Positions 1 to 7,896 are shown, counted from the first letter of the stretch. The stretch: DNA of 64,000 nt from Actinomycetes bacterium (GCA_023458095.1 JAEXAS010000034.1:1-64000), one strand, 5' to 3'. Notes: generated from the sequence alone by a model not told the origin. Numbers and translations are program-made.

Positions 1-523
1 CCAGTTCGCCGGCTTCGCGGCCGCGGTAGATCTGTTTGTTGTCGCGGACCCATTTGTAGATGTGTCCGCCGACCTCGGGGTCGGTGGTGTTCATGGTGAT
101 GGTGACGTGGCTGATGTCCAACTCGGCCACCGCGTCGAGGTGGTTGGCCAGTTCCAGGCCGTTGCTGGAGACACACAGCAGCAGGTCGGGGTGTTTGGCT
201 TTGATCAGTTCGAAGGTGCGCAGGGTTTTGTCGGCGTTGGCGAACGGGTCGCCGGGGCCGGCGATGCCGACCACGGCCAGGTTCGGCAGGTCAGCGCGGA
301 CCGCGTCGACGTAGCGCAACGCTTCTTCGGGGGTGAGTACCTGGGAGGACACTCCGGGGCGGGATTCCGAAACGCAGTCGAACTTACGGTTGCAGTAGTT
401 GCATTGCACGTTGCATTTGGGGGCCACCGGCAGATGGACCCGGGCCGTACGAGCCGCAGCAGCCTCATCAAAACAAGGATGCTCACTGATCGGAAGCTTG
501 GTCGGAGTCAGGGGTGCAGTCAT
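1..523 (-). CDS. nifB: Nitrogenase cofactor biosynthesis protein NifB (3' end outside window)
   Basis: Partial gene; about 174 N-terminal residues are present and the reading frame is open to the window edge. NifB is the radical SAM enzyme that builds NifB-co, the iron-sulfur-carbide core common to all nitrogenase cofactors. The translation shows the NifB N-terminal HPCF motif (about residues 15-18), then HLPVAPKCNVQCNYCNRKFDC with the CX3CX2C cluster that binds the radical SAM [4Fe-4S], then GIAGPGDPFAN, which fits the SAM-binding glycine motif. The ATG at 523 follows an AAAGGA ribosome site about 11 bases upstream. It begins 42 bases after anfO and is on the same strand, so it is probably the last visible gene of the anf operon. 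Whether a NifX-like domain follows cannot be seen. Confidence 0.93.
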   Translation of the reverse strand, partial: MTAPLTPTKLPISEHPCFDEAAAARTARVHLPVAPKCNVQCNYCNRKFDCVSESRPGVSSQVLTPEEALRYVDAVRADLPNLAVVGIAGPGDPFANADKTLRTFELIKAKHPDLLLCVSSNGLELANHLDAVAELDISHVTITMNTTDPEVGGHIYKWVRDNKQIYRGREAGEL

Positions 524-565
524 GATGCGGGCCGTCCTTTCAGGTGTGCCTCAATGAGGTGTGCA

Positions 566-1246
566 TCAACACAGCGAGATCTGGCTGTCCAGAACCGGAA
601 AGTCGATGCGCGGCTTGTTGCGGTCCTTGAGCGGGTAGACCTGTACCCGTACGAAGTCGGCGCTGTTCTCCTCCTTGGAGGCGAGGCCAAGCTCGGGCAG
701 GGTGTGGCTGAACCAGCGCGGTACGTGATCGCACAAGATCTCCAGACGCTGGAAGCTGGCCTCCTGAAGGAAGGGCAGCAGCACCGCCTGGGAGGCGTGG
801 GCACCTGGCTTTCCCATCGTCCCGCGCAGATCGACCCGGTAATGTCCGGTGCGCTCCGGGACAGGCTTGATCGCTGCCTGGGCGGGCTCGTCGGGCTCTG
901 GTTCACACTGTCGGTTGGCGGCGTGTAGATAGAAGTCGGCCACCTGGTCGATGAACTGTTCGGGAGTGCCGAGCACCGGCCACAGCGCGACGCCGAAGCT
1001 GGCGAAGGTCACTCGGTAGTAGCCATTGGTCGCCCCCGCAGCCAGCACCTGGCAGTCGGCGAGCCAACCGCACACCTCACCCACGCGTTGCCGCAACTGC
1101 TCCATCGACGCATTGGGTGGTGGGGGGAACGCCAGGGTGCGAATGTCGGTCCACACCCGATCCTGCAGTTCGAAGACGTGAATGGTGCCTCCCGCCTGCG
1201 GCGCGACGGCGTGGCCACTCTCGTCGAGTAACGCTGCGACTCTCAT
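566..1246 (-). CDS. anfO: Fe-only nitrogenase accessory protein AnfO
   Basis: 226 residues. The N-terminal third starts with MRVAALLDESG and contains a GTIHVFE strand and a CGWLADCQVL motif, the pattern I associate with AnfO, a protein found with iron-only nitrogenases whose exact role is not established. The C-terminal half is rich in charged and aromatic residues and ends in SQISLC. The ATG at 1246 has a good AAAGGGG ribosome site. It lies 27 bases after the cysteine-tailed repeat protein and 42 bases before nifB, so co-transcription with anfHDGK is likely. The first 110 residues resemble the short protein encoded divergently at 7897-8241. The family assignment is from memory of AnfO sequences and from context; no domain search was possible. 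Confidence 0.82.
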   Translation of the reverse strand: MRVAALLDESGHAVAPQAGGTIHVFELQDRVWTDIRTLAFPPPPNASMEQLRQRVGEVCGWLADCQVLAAGATNGYYRVTFASFGVALWPVLGTPEQFIDQVADFYLHAANRQCEPEPDEPAQAAIKPVPERTGHYRVDLRGTMGKPGAHASQAVLLPFLQEASFQRLEILCDHVPRWFSHTLPELGLASKEENSADFVRVQVYPLKDRNKPRIDFPVLDSQISLC

Positions 1247-1273
1247 CGGTTCCCCTTTCCGGGTCGCCTGCGG

Positions 1274-2224
1274 CTAGGCGCAAGCGACCCCGCACGTGCC
1301 GCAGTCGTCGGTGTCGCAGGCCACCAGACCGGCTGGATCGATATCGGGCAGGGCGAGGAAGCGGCAGTCCTCAACAGGGAAGGACCATTGGTGCTCCCCG
1401 TTGTCGAAGTGGACGGTGCCGGCTTCGAAGCGGAGCGTGATGCTGAGCTTCACCGGCGTATCGGTGGCCAGGGCCAGTCTCGTTCGCGAGGAGATCCGCA
1501 CCCGGCCCTGCTCAGGGGAGCGCACCACGATGTCGCCGGAGGTGGCGACCTGCAGCAGCGTGCCGTCCGCAGCGAACCGCACCGAGTTCTCGTCGCCGTC
1601 CACGGTGAGGGCATTCACGTCGTAGGCGCGAATGATGCCGATGGGGGTAAGGATGTCGACCGGGACGGCCGGTTCGAAGGACTCCAACGCGCCGTCGGGG
1701 TAGACCCGGATGCCGCTGCGGGCCAGGCAATCACCCATCGGGGTGGGAATCACGACGGTGTCATCGGGCCACAGCAGCAGGCTCTTCACTTCTCCGGTCG
1801 GGTAGAACCGAATGCTGATGATCTTGGTGGTCAGGGTGCCGAAGCTGAACTGGAAGGAGTAGGTCTGAGCCAGTTGTTTCTCTTCGGTTTCGGTCCAGCC
1901 GAAGCCGATCTGGCCATTGAGGGGGAACACCGAGTCGACTTCGCCGGTCTCATAGAAGGTGACCAGCTCGGCCGGAAACGGCCCGATGGGTGTCTTGACT
2001 GTCTGCTGGGCGTCCAGGCTGATGCTGCGCAGCACTCCGGAGGGGTAGAACGACAGCGACTTCAGTTCCTTGCTGCGGGCATCCGGCCGGGAGAAGCGGG
2101 GCACCAGAGCGCCGCACGAGGTGCGGATGGTGTTGGGTTCACTGACGGTGCATTCGGCCATGCTGCCGTTCGAATGCTCGGTGTGACTGGTTACTCCGAC
2201 CAGCTCTGGAAGGCGGGTGATCAT
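1274..2224 (-). CDS. Repeat-rich protein of the anf operon with a cysteine-rich C-terminal tail, function unknown
   Basis: 316 residues, no signal peptide or membrane segment. I do not recognise a named family. The body repeats a MORN/YwqK-like unit of the form (I/L)xFYPSGxLxSI: about residues 57-66 (LSFYPSGVLR), 90-97 (TFYETGEV), 135-144 (RFYPTGEVKS), 170-177 (RVYPDGAL) and 215-220 (RFAADGTL), each followed by a TPIG- or TPMG-like turn. Such repeats form stacked beta hairpins. The last 15 residues carry four cysteines (CDTDDCGTCGVACA), a spacing that could bind a metal or an iron-sulfur cluster. The ATG at 2224 follows GAAAGGGA. It sits between the Anf3-like gene and anfO, with gaps of 15 and 27 bases, so it is part of the nitrogenase transcription unit. 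A role as a scaffold or metal or electron carrier is only a guess. Confidence 0.75.
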   Translation of the reverse strand: MITRLPELVGVTSHTEHSNGSMAECTVSEPNTIRTSCGALVPRFSRPDARSKELKSLSFYPSGVLRSISLDAQQTVKTPIGPFPAELVTFYETGEVDSVFPLNGQIGFGWTETEEKQLAQTYSFQFSFGTLTTKIISIRFYPTGEVKSLLLWPDDTVVIPTPMGDCLARSGIRVYPDGALESFEPAVPVDILTPIGIIRAYDVNALTVDGDENSVRFAADGTLLQVATSGDIVVRSPEQGRVRISSRTRLALATDTPVKLSITLRFEAGTVHFDNGEHQWSFPVEDCRFLALPDIDPAGLVACDTDDCGTCGVACA

Positions 2225-2239
2225 GGTGGGGTCCCTTTC

Positions 2240-2770
2240 TCAGATGGAGGCAGTGAACAGTTCGCCGGGTTCGGCCAGATTCTGTTTGGCGGAGATTCGC
2301 TCAGGGGTGATGCGATAGACCGCGACCGGGTTGGCGTCGATCCCCGAGCGGTAGTTCTCGACCAGGCGTTCGGTGAGCGGTGCCCGGTAGTAGCCCGGCA
2401 TCAGCTTCTCCACCAGGCCCTGCAGGGCCGTGGTCGCCTCAGCGGTATCGGTCACCGCAGCGGCGGTGCCGAAGATCATCACCGAGCTGTAGCTGGTGTC
2501 GGCATGGCACGGCATGGAATCGACGGTGGTGCCGTGATGGGCGTAGACGGTGAAGCTTGCCGGTGGTGCGCTGGCCAGCAGTTCGATCTTTCGTCCCGAG
2601 CCGAGGCCGTGAAAGTAGATGGAACCGTTCAGCCACAGGAAGTTGACCGGCACGGTGTAGGGGTACTCCTCGGTCGCCAGGCCGAGGACGCCGACCTGCT
2701 GGTCGCCCAGGAACGCGTCGATCTCCTGCTGGTCGGTCCAGCTGCGCTGGGTGTAGGCGACGTCAAACAT
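2240..2770 (-). CDS. Pyridoxamine 5'-phosphate oxidase-like split-barrel protein, candidate Anf3
   Basis: 176 residues with the PNPOx-like split-barrel pattern: a GVLGLATEEYPYTVPVNF core, a IYFHGLGSGRKIELL turn that contacts flavin phosphate in this superfamily, a FTVYAHH strand and a SVMIFGTA strand. Anf3 of Azotobacter and Rhodobacter is a small flavocytochrome oxidase linked to iron-only nitrogenase and needed for diazotrophic growth with it in Rhodobacter. This gene lies 78 bases after anfK and is the right size, so an Anf3-type role in removing oxygen near the enzyme is a reasonable inference. Histidines at about residues 54 and 78-79 are possible heme ligands. The alternative is an unrelated NimA-like flavoprotein. 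The ATG at 2770 follows AAGGAGAG. Confidence 0.75.
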   Translation of the reverse strand: MFDVAYTQRSWTDQQEIDAFLGDQQVGVLGLATEEYPYTVPVNFLWLNGSIYFHGLGSGRKIELLASAPPASFTVYAHHGTTVDSMPCHADTSYSSVMIFGTAAAVTDTAEATTALQGLVEKLMPGYYRAPLTERLVENYRSGIDANPVAVYRITPERISAKQNLAEPGELFTASI

Positions 2771-2848
2771 GGCTCTCCTTGAGGATCACAGGTGGATGGT
2801 GGTGGCGTGCGGGGACCCGATGATGCGCGCACCGGGCCCCCGCACCGG

Positions 2849-4264
2849 TCACCACATGTTCAAGATCCACTCCTTGTTCTGCTTGTACTCCATGTCGGTG
2901 AACAAGGCGTTGGCCATCTCCTCGGCCAAGCGGATCGCACCGGCGTAGCCGACCGTGGGGTGGCGGTAGGGCCCCGCCCGGTCGTAGACCGGGAAGCTGA
3001 CCCGAACCATCGGGATCTTGTGGTCGATGGAGACGAATCGACCTTTGGAGTGGCCCAGGATCAGGTCCAGCTCGAGGCCGTCCTTGAGCCGGCCGTCGAG
3101 ATCCCACAGGTCGGCATTGGTGACGATTTCCATCGGATGGGTCACCTTGGCCTGGAACGCCTGGATACGGGGGTCATCGCCATAGGTGGAGTTGTCGTCG
3201 CCGAGCAGCAGCAGCACCGGCTTCATCTCCAGATCCAGGCAGAACTCCGCCAGGCCGATCACCGTGTCGGGGTTGCCGTAGATCGCGACCCGCTTGTCGG
3301 CGAAGAACATGTGGGTCAGATCGGTCAAGGCGTCCAAAGCGACCCCGCGCTCCCGCACCAGCGACTGCGGAATCGGCTTGCCGGTCACCTCGGACAGCTT
3401 CTTCAAGAAGGTGTCGGTATTGCGAATCCCGATCGGGGTGGGTCCGATGATGGCCGGAATGTCGAACTCCTCGGCCAACCACTCGGCTGCCGCGGCGCCC
3501 TCGTAGCGGTTGAGGGCGTAGGTCGCGCTGGCATTCGCCGTGTCGCGAAGATCCTCGACCGTGGTCTCGCCATGAGCAACATGGTTGCCCGACGGCATCA
3601 ACGGTGCGTCGAAGGCTTCGATTTCGAACAGCACATTCGCATCGATGTCCATTTCGGCGAGCAGATGCTTCAAAGCGGTGACATCGCCCGGGTTCACCCA
3701 GCCGGTGATCAGGTTGATCTTGCCGTTGGGCTCGGTCTTGGTGGCGAAGTGCTTCACGATCTCGATGACCGCGAGGTCGTAGCCGGTGATCATGCTCCCC
3801 ACGAAGCTGGGCGTGTGGATCGGGATCAGATGCACGTCGCGGCCAGGGAACTTTTCCGGCAGCAAAGTGTCCTCCAGCTTGGAGATGCAGCCGTCGATGT
3901 CGTCGCCGATCACCTCGGTGGAGCAGGTGGAGATGATCGGCACCACCCGCACGTCGGGGTAGCGAGTGAGCAGCACGTCGACGGCTTCCTCCACCCGATC
4001 CAGTGCGCCGAAGACCGCGCCGTCCTCATGAAGAGAAGACGAGGCGACTTCGAAGCTCTCCTTGAAATGCTGGGAGAACAACAGCCGGACGAACATGGTG
4101 CAACCCTGGCCGCCGTGGACGATCGGAATGCAGTCCTTGATGCTGACCCCGGCGTACTGCGCACCGGCGGGCTGGCAGGTGAAGATGGGATTGATGGTGC
4201 CGGCGCGGGTCTTCTCGTGGAGGTGACAGGCGTCGGTCGACGTGTCGGTGATCTCAGTGGTCAC
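2849..4264 (-). CDS. anfK: Fe-only nitrogenase FeFe protein beta subunit AnfK
   Basis: 471 residues, the usual AnfK length. With AnfD it forms the FeFe protein and holds half of the P-cluster. The three P-cluster cysteines are visible in the FTCQPAGAQ, HGGQGCTMFVR and IISTCSTEVIGDD motifs (about residues 30, 55 and 115). The PAGAQYAGVSIKDCIPIVHG stretch is typical of the alternative nitrogenase beta subunit, which lacks the long N-terminal extension of NifK. Translation starts at a GTG; the ribosome site is weak (TTGGACC). The gene begins 30 bases after anfG and is followed after 78 bases by the split-barrel gene. The order H-D-G-K matches the classical anf operon. Confidence 0.96.
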   Translation of the reverse strand: MTTEITDTSTDACHLHEKTRAGTINPIFTCQPAGAQYAGVSIKDCIPIVHGGQGCTMFVRLLFSQHFKESFEVASSSLHEDGAVFGALDRVEEAVDVLLTRYPDVRVVPIISTCSTEVIGDDIDGCISKLEDTLLPEKFPGRDVHLIPIHTPSFVGSMITGYDLAVIEIVKHFATKTEPNGKINLITGWVNPGDVTALKHLLAEMDIDANVLFEIEAFDAPLMPSGNHVAHGETTVEDLRDTANASATYALNRYEGAAAAEWLAEEFDIPAIIGPTPIGIRNTDTFLKKLSEVTGKPIPQSLVRERGVALDALTDLTHMFFADKRVAIYGNPDTVIGLAEFCLDLEMKPVLLLLGDDNSTYGDDPRIQAFQAKVTHPMEIVTNADLWDLDGRLKDGLELDLILGHSKGRFVSIDHKIPMVRVSFPVYDRAGPYRHPTVGYAGAIRLAEEMANALFTDMEYKQNKEWILNMW

Positions 4265-4294
4265 GGTAGGTCCAATCTGTGGGTGGGCCGAGAA

Positions 4295-4678
4295 TCAGTA
4301 GAGGGCATCGGTGAGTTCGGCATTCAGCGAGCCATGGATGGTCAGGTGGTCCAACTTGGTCTTCACCGCCGCCATCACGTCGCGGATCTGGTCGGTGCTG
4401 AGGTCTGTGAGCCAGTCGAACCGGATGCGGTACGCCCGCGCCAGGTCGAAGGCGTCCACGTAGTAGCAGCGCTCCTCCGGAGTGGCCGGCTGCACATCGA
4501 CCCCGCACAGCAGTTCGGTCGTCATGGCCATGATGTGCTCGTTTTGGCGTTCGCGATCCCAAGCCCGGGAGTGGAACTGCCACAGACACTTCTTCATGAT
4601 GTAGTCGAGCAGTAGCTCGCGATATTCGTCGCGCTGCGCCTGCGTCAGGGCCTCAGGCTGCGGGTTCTTTTTCGCCAT
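4295..4678 (-). CDS. anfG: Fe-only nitrogenase delta subunit AnfG
   Basis: 127 residues. AnfG (delta) is the small third subunit found only in vanadium and iron-only nitrogenases, where it completes the alpha2-beta2-delta2 FeFe protein. The conserved YIMKKCLWQFHSRAWDRERQNE segment and the CYYVDAFDLARAYRIRFDWL segment are both present. The ATG at 4678 overlaps the last 26 bases of anfD in another frame, which suggests translational coupling. Longer in-frame starts exist upstream but would overlap anfD by hundreds of bases and have no family support. Its presence excludes a molybdenum nitrogenase. Confidence 0.96.
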   Translation of the reverse strand: MAKKNPQPEALTQAQRDEYRELLLDYIMKKCLWQFHSRAWDRERQNEHIMAMTTELLCGVDVQPATPEERCYYVDAFDLARAYRIRFDWLTDLSTDQIRDVMAAVKTKLDHLTIHGSLNAELTDALY

Positions 4679-6239
4679 CGCTGGCCTCCCCTCGGGTGAA
4701 CGGGTAATCGGGGTACTCACGGTCCATGAGCGGGGCGACGCAGTCGTAGCTGCCGGTGTACTCGCGCCACTCGGGGTGGTTGCGAATCTCCTCGGGCAGG
4801 TTGGCGTCCGACAGCATCTGACGGGTGACGAAGCCGACATCGGTCGGGATGTCCCCGGTGCTGATATCGAGCAGCGACAGCTCGTGGATGGGGTTGTAGA
4901 TCGCGTTGTAGATGTCGCGAGCGAACCGAACCCAGCCCTCCCATCCCTTCCAGGGGCCGTTGTGGTAGGCGTGAGCATTCAGGTACGGGGTGCGCACCTT
5001 CTTGGCCACTTCCCCGGGACGCTTTCCGGTGAAGATGCAGTCGGGCTCGAGCATCTCGATGGCCTCCATGCCCTCCAACTCGTTGGGGTCGTCGATGGCC
5101 AGCGCGCCGGTCTCACACCGGGCAATGCCCTTTTCCATGTCGCCTTGGTGGCCGAACTTGGTGTAGACCGAGACGACGTTGACGCCCATCTCCTCGTGGA
5201 TCACGTTCGCCCAGTGCCACAGCTTCGAGCCGCCCGGCCACAGGCAGACCTTCTTGTCCTGCAGGCGGGCCCGGTACCACTCCAACTCGGGACGCCAACG
5301 CGCCTCCTCCTCGGCGATGATCTCCTCGGCCTTGTCCTCCAGTCCGAAGAACATCGCCACCTTGCGCAGCGCGCCAGCCATGGTCTCGAAGCCGAAGCCG
5401 TCGATGTCCAGGCGTGGAATGCCGTAGCGCACCCGCAACTCGTTGCAGATGTATTCGGCCGACCGGGCACACTCCAGCACGTTCAGGTCGGCCTTGTGCA
5501 TGGCCCGCAGATCGTCATAGGAGCCGTTGCCGGTGAAGGTCGACAGGATTTGAATGCCCATCCGCCGGAAGTAGTCATGCATCAGGAACTGGTCGCCCTG
5601 GATGTTGTACTCGCCGACGTAGTTGATCACGTAGTCGCTCTTGATCTCCGGCTCAACGGTGCCCACCTTGTCGTTCACCCAGGCGATGTTGATCTTGTGG
5701 TGGCCACCGGACTGGCTGGGTCCCCCGAAGCCGGGGGAGTTGACCACGAAGATGTCCACATCGGGCATCTCGTCCATGATCTCGGCCGCCAGGGCCTCCA
5801 TGTCGTCACCGATCAGTGCCGAGGCGCAGGTCTGGTAGATCGTCATGCGCTTGATGTCAGGGTGAGCCGCGAAGGACTCCAAGATCGACTTGCGAAGCTG
5901 ATCCTCGGCCCCGAACACGACATGCTTTTCCTTCATGTCGCTGGCGAAGGTGTACTTCAGCTGGAAGTTGTCGTTGTCGCTGATGTACCGCTTGGTCTGC
6001 CAGGTGTCGTAGGTGCAGCCCACCGGCCCATGGGACAGGTGGATCACATCCTTCATCGGGGTGCCGATCACGTGCTTGGCGCCGCAGTAGGCGCAGCCGC
6101 GCTCGGACAGGGTTCCGGGAATCGTGTTGAGGTAACCCAGGGGGAGGGCCGAGGTGAGATCCTCGCCCTCTCCCTTGATCACGGCATGCTTCTCCCGCTC
6201 CGGGATGGACTCACTGCATTTGAACAGGTGGTAAGGCAT
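4653..6239 (-). CDS. anfD: Fe-only nitrogenase FeFe protein alpha subunit AnfD
   Basis: 528 residues. AnfD carries the iron-only cofactor (FeFe-co) where N2 is reduced. The start MPYHLFKCSESIPEREKHA is diagnostic of AnfD rather than NifD or VnfD. P-cluster cysteines lie in ERGCAYCGAKHV, HGPVGCTYDTW and YQTCASALIGDD. The cofactor cysteine is in NVLECARSAEYIC (about residue 258) and the cofactor histidine in NAHAYHNGPWKGWEGW (about 425), equivalent to Cys275 and His442 of molybdenum NifD. All key residues are intact, so the enzyme should be functional. The C-terminal tail after the ring of conserved motifs is slightly longer than in Azotobacter AnfD. The ATG at 6239 follows GAAAGG. The gene is 34 bases after anfH. 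Confidence 0.97.
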   Translation of the reverse strand: MPYHLFKCSESIPEREKHAVIKGEGEDLTSALPLGYLNTIPGTLSERGCAYCGAKHVIGTPMKDVIHLSHGPVGCTYDTWQTKRYISDNDNFQLKYTFASDMKEKHVVFGAEDQLRKSILESFAAHPDIKRMTIYQTCASALIGDDMEALAAEIMDEMPDVDIFVVNSPGFGGPSQSGGHHKINIAWVNDKVGTVEPEIKSDYVINYVGEYNIQGDQFLMHDYFRRMGIQILSTFTGNGSYDDLRAMHKADLNVLECARSAEYICNELRVRYGIPRLDIDGFGFETMAGALRKVAMFFGLEDKAEEIIAEEEARWRPELEWYRARLQDKKVCLWPGGSKLWHWANVIHEEMGVNVVSVYTKFGHQGDMEKGIARCETGALAIDDPNELEGMEAIEMLEPDCIFTGKRPGEVAKKVRTPYLNAHAYHNGPWKGWEGWVRFARDIYNAIYNPIHELSLLDISTGDIPTDVGFVTRQMLSDANLPEEIRNHPEWREYTGSYDCVAPLMDREYPDYPFTRGEASDGEKEPAA

Positions 6240-6273
6240 GGCCGAGCCTTTCTGTTGAAGGGGTGGGAGAAGG

Positions 6274-7101
6274 TCAGTCGGAGATGCCGTACTTGACGAC
6301 CATGGCCTCGAGTTCGTCCATGCTCAGCGGCGTGGGGACGACGAAGTCCTCGTTCTCGATGATCTTGCGGGCCAGTTCGCCGTACTCCTTGGCCTGATTC
6401 TCGGTGGCGTCGTACTCCACAACGGTCTTCTTGTTGAACTCGGCCTTCTGCACGATGTTGTCGCGGGGCACGAAGTGGATCATCTTGGTGCCGATGGCGG
6501 CCGTGAATTCCTCCAGGAACTCGCGCTCGCGGTCAACCTTGCGGCTGTTGCAGACGATGCCGCCCAGCCGAACCCCGGACTGCTTGGCGTACTTCAGCAG
6601 GCCCTTGCAGATGTTGTTGGCCGCGTAGATCGCCATCATTTCGCCGGAGGCGACGATGTAGACCTCCTGGGCCTTGCCATCGCGGATCGGCATGGCGAAG
6701 CCGCCACACACGACGTCGCCCAGCACGTCGAAGAAGACGAAGTCGAGGTCGTCGGTGTAGGCCTTGTTCTTCTCCATCAGGTCGATGGAGGTGATCACAC
6801 CGCGGCCGGCGCAGCCGACACCCGGCTCCGGGCCGCCCGACTCGACGCACTGAATGCCGTTGAAGCCGGCCTTGATCACCTTGTCGTTGGTCACCTTCTC
6901 TGCACCGTCCTGCCGCAGCACATCCATCAGGGTCTCCTGAGGCTTGCCGCCGAGGATGAGGCGGGTCGAGTCAGCCTTCGGGTCACAGCCGTGGATGAAG
7001 ACCTTCTGGTCGTAGTAGTGGGTCATTGCTGCGGCGGTGTTCTGCTGGGTGGTGGACTTGCCGATGCCGCCCTTGCCGTAGAACGCGATCTTTCTGGTCA
7101 C
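6274..7101 (-). CDS. anfH: Nitrogenase iron protein AnfH (dinitrogenase reductase)
   Basis: 275 residues. AnfH is the ATP-dependent electron donor to the FeFe protein. It has the Walker A GKGGIGKS (about residues 9-16), the two [4Fe-4S] ligands in GVGCAGRGV and GDVVCGGFAM, and Arg in the CAGRG motif, the site that DraT ADP-ribosylates in other diazotrophs. Switch II (DVLGDVVCGG) is conserved. It is the first gene of the operon. The start is a GTG preceded by GGAAGGAA; an ATG at 7108 is in a different frame and closes quickly. A gap of about 800 bases to the divergent gene at 7897 must contain the promoter. Assignment as AnfH rather than NifH rests on the downstream anfD and anfG. Confidence 0.96.
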   Translation of the reverse strand: MTRKIAFYGKGGIGKSTTQQNTAAAMTHYYDQKVFIHGCDPKADSTRLILGGKPQETLMDVLRQDGAEKVTNDKVIKAGFNGIQCVESGGPEPGVGCAGRGVITSIDLMEKNKAYTDDLDFVFFDVLGDVVCGGFAMPIRDGKAQEVYIVASGEMMAIYAANNICKGLLKYAKQSGVRLGGIVCNSRKVDREREFLEEFTAAIGTKMIHFVPRDNIVQKAEFNKKTVVEYDATENQAKEYGELARKIIENEDFVVPTPLSMDELEAMVVKYGISD

Positions 7102-7619
7102 TGGTCATTCCTTCCGAGCTTCAGTTGATGCCAGCAGTGCGTACCCGCCGAGGCGTAGGAGCGGTCGGCGAAGCGGGGCCACTGCGGGCCTGGGTAGGTG
7201 GGTGCCTCAACGGAGGCAAAGTGATCCATCAAACCTGCGGCGTAGCTACGTCTCGCTTGACTCGAGACGAAACGCCGTCCTGCGGTGAAGGACGTCCTCG
7301 GCGGCGGTTTGGTCGGACGGCGCCAGGTGCCAGTCTGGGCCGTGGACGGTGGTGCCACCGTGCGGGGTGAGAGTTCTGGTGATCCGCACGATAGAAGTGC
7401 GGACGATGGTTGGGAATGGGATTTCGGAAGGTGCCAGGTCTTCCAAAACCTTGGGGTCCGGCTTGGCTGGCTCGGACCGTGGCGCTGATTCGATGGTGGA
7501 GTTCTCGCCATCAAAAGAGGGGCTCCGACTGAAACGGTCTCGCGTCGTTGCCCCTCAAGTACTGATCTGGATTCACCGTAGCGCGGGTTTCTGGCCCGAT
7601 GAACCAATCAGACGCGTCC

Positions 7620-7635
7620 GTTACGAAGCCTTAAC
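7620..7635. promoter_or_regulatory. Candidate GlnR box 1 (AC-n9-AC type)
   Basis: The 16 bases read GTTAC-n6-TTAAC, matching the AC-n9-AC spacing known for actinobacterial GlnR operators. GlnR (OmpR family) is the global nitrogen regulator of actinobacteria. The site is about 520 bases upstream of anfH and 262 bases upstream of the AnfO-like gene. It is a motif match by eye only. Confidence 0.4.
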
Positions 7636-7774
7636 TCCGCGTATGCGGAGGAAACATGGCTGTAAACACAAAAATGCGGATTTAGGTACCGAGGCCTCGC
7701 GGACTGTGGTGATCGGCCGTCTCAAGGCTGGAAAATTCCCTGTGTCGAAGCCTTCCCACCTCGGGGGGTCGTCT

Positions 7775-7790
7775 GTAACATCTGTGTTAC
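7775..7790. promoter_or_regulatory. Candidate GlnR box 2, perfect palindrome
   Basis: GTAACA-TCTG-TGTTAC is a perfect inverted repeat and reads as GTAAC-n6-GTTAC, which also fits AC-n9-AC. It lies 107 bases upstream of the AnfO-like start, a usual position for an activator or repressor site. Control of nitrogen fixation by GlnR is plausible in an actinobacterium but is inferred. A different dimeric regulator could bind the same palindrome. Confidence 0.45.
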
Positions 7791-7896
7791 GCATCCCCCG
7801 TCAACCGTGTTGGTTCGGACGCAATGATGGTCGAGCTGGCTCGTGGGTTGTGTTGTGATGCTTCACTAATCAAACCTGCCTTTTTAGGAGCGAGCA

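Larger units (their letters stand above)
7102..7896. other. Divergent control region between anfH and the short AnfO-like gene
   Basis: 795 bases with no convincing gene. It must hold promoters for the anf operon (minus) and for the gene at 7897 (plus). Visible structures are perfect inverted repeats at 7203-7218 (TGCCTC/GAGGCA), 7635-7650 (CTCCGC/GCGGAG) and 7775-7790 (GTAACA/TGTTAC), and two GlnR-like boxes listed separately. I found no sigma-54 type -24/-12 element and no clear molybdenum-cofactor riboswitch or ModE site. If the minus-strand promoter is near the boxes at 7620, the anfH mRNA leader would be about 500 bases long. Confidence 0.6.

Noticed and set aside
2792..4615. Open frame of about 600 codons on the plus strand opposite anfK and anfG
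   Set aside because: It is the GC-biased shadow of anfK, with a His/Val/Asp/Gly-rich composition and no domain.
7098..7607. Open frame of 169 codons on the minus strand upstream of anfH
   Set aside because: No ribosome site or domain; it covers the regulatory gap and its composition (Pro, Ser, Arg-rich) is that of chance frames.
7102..7896. Sigma-54 promoter, ModE site or molybdenum-cofactor riboswitch for anf
   Set aside because: No TGGC-N8-TTGC pair or known aptamer pattern was found by eye.
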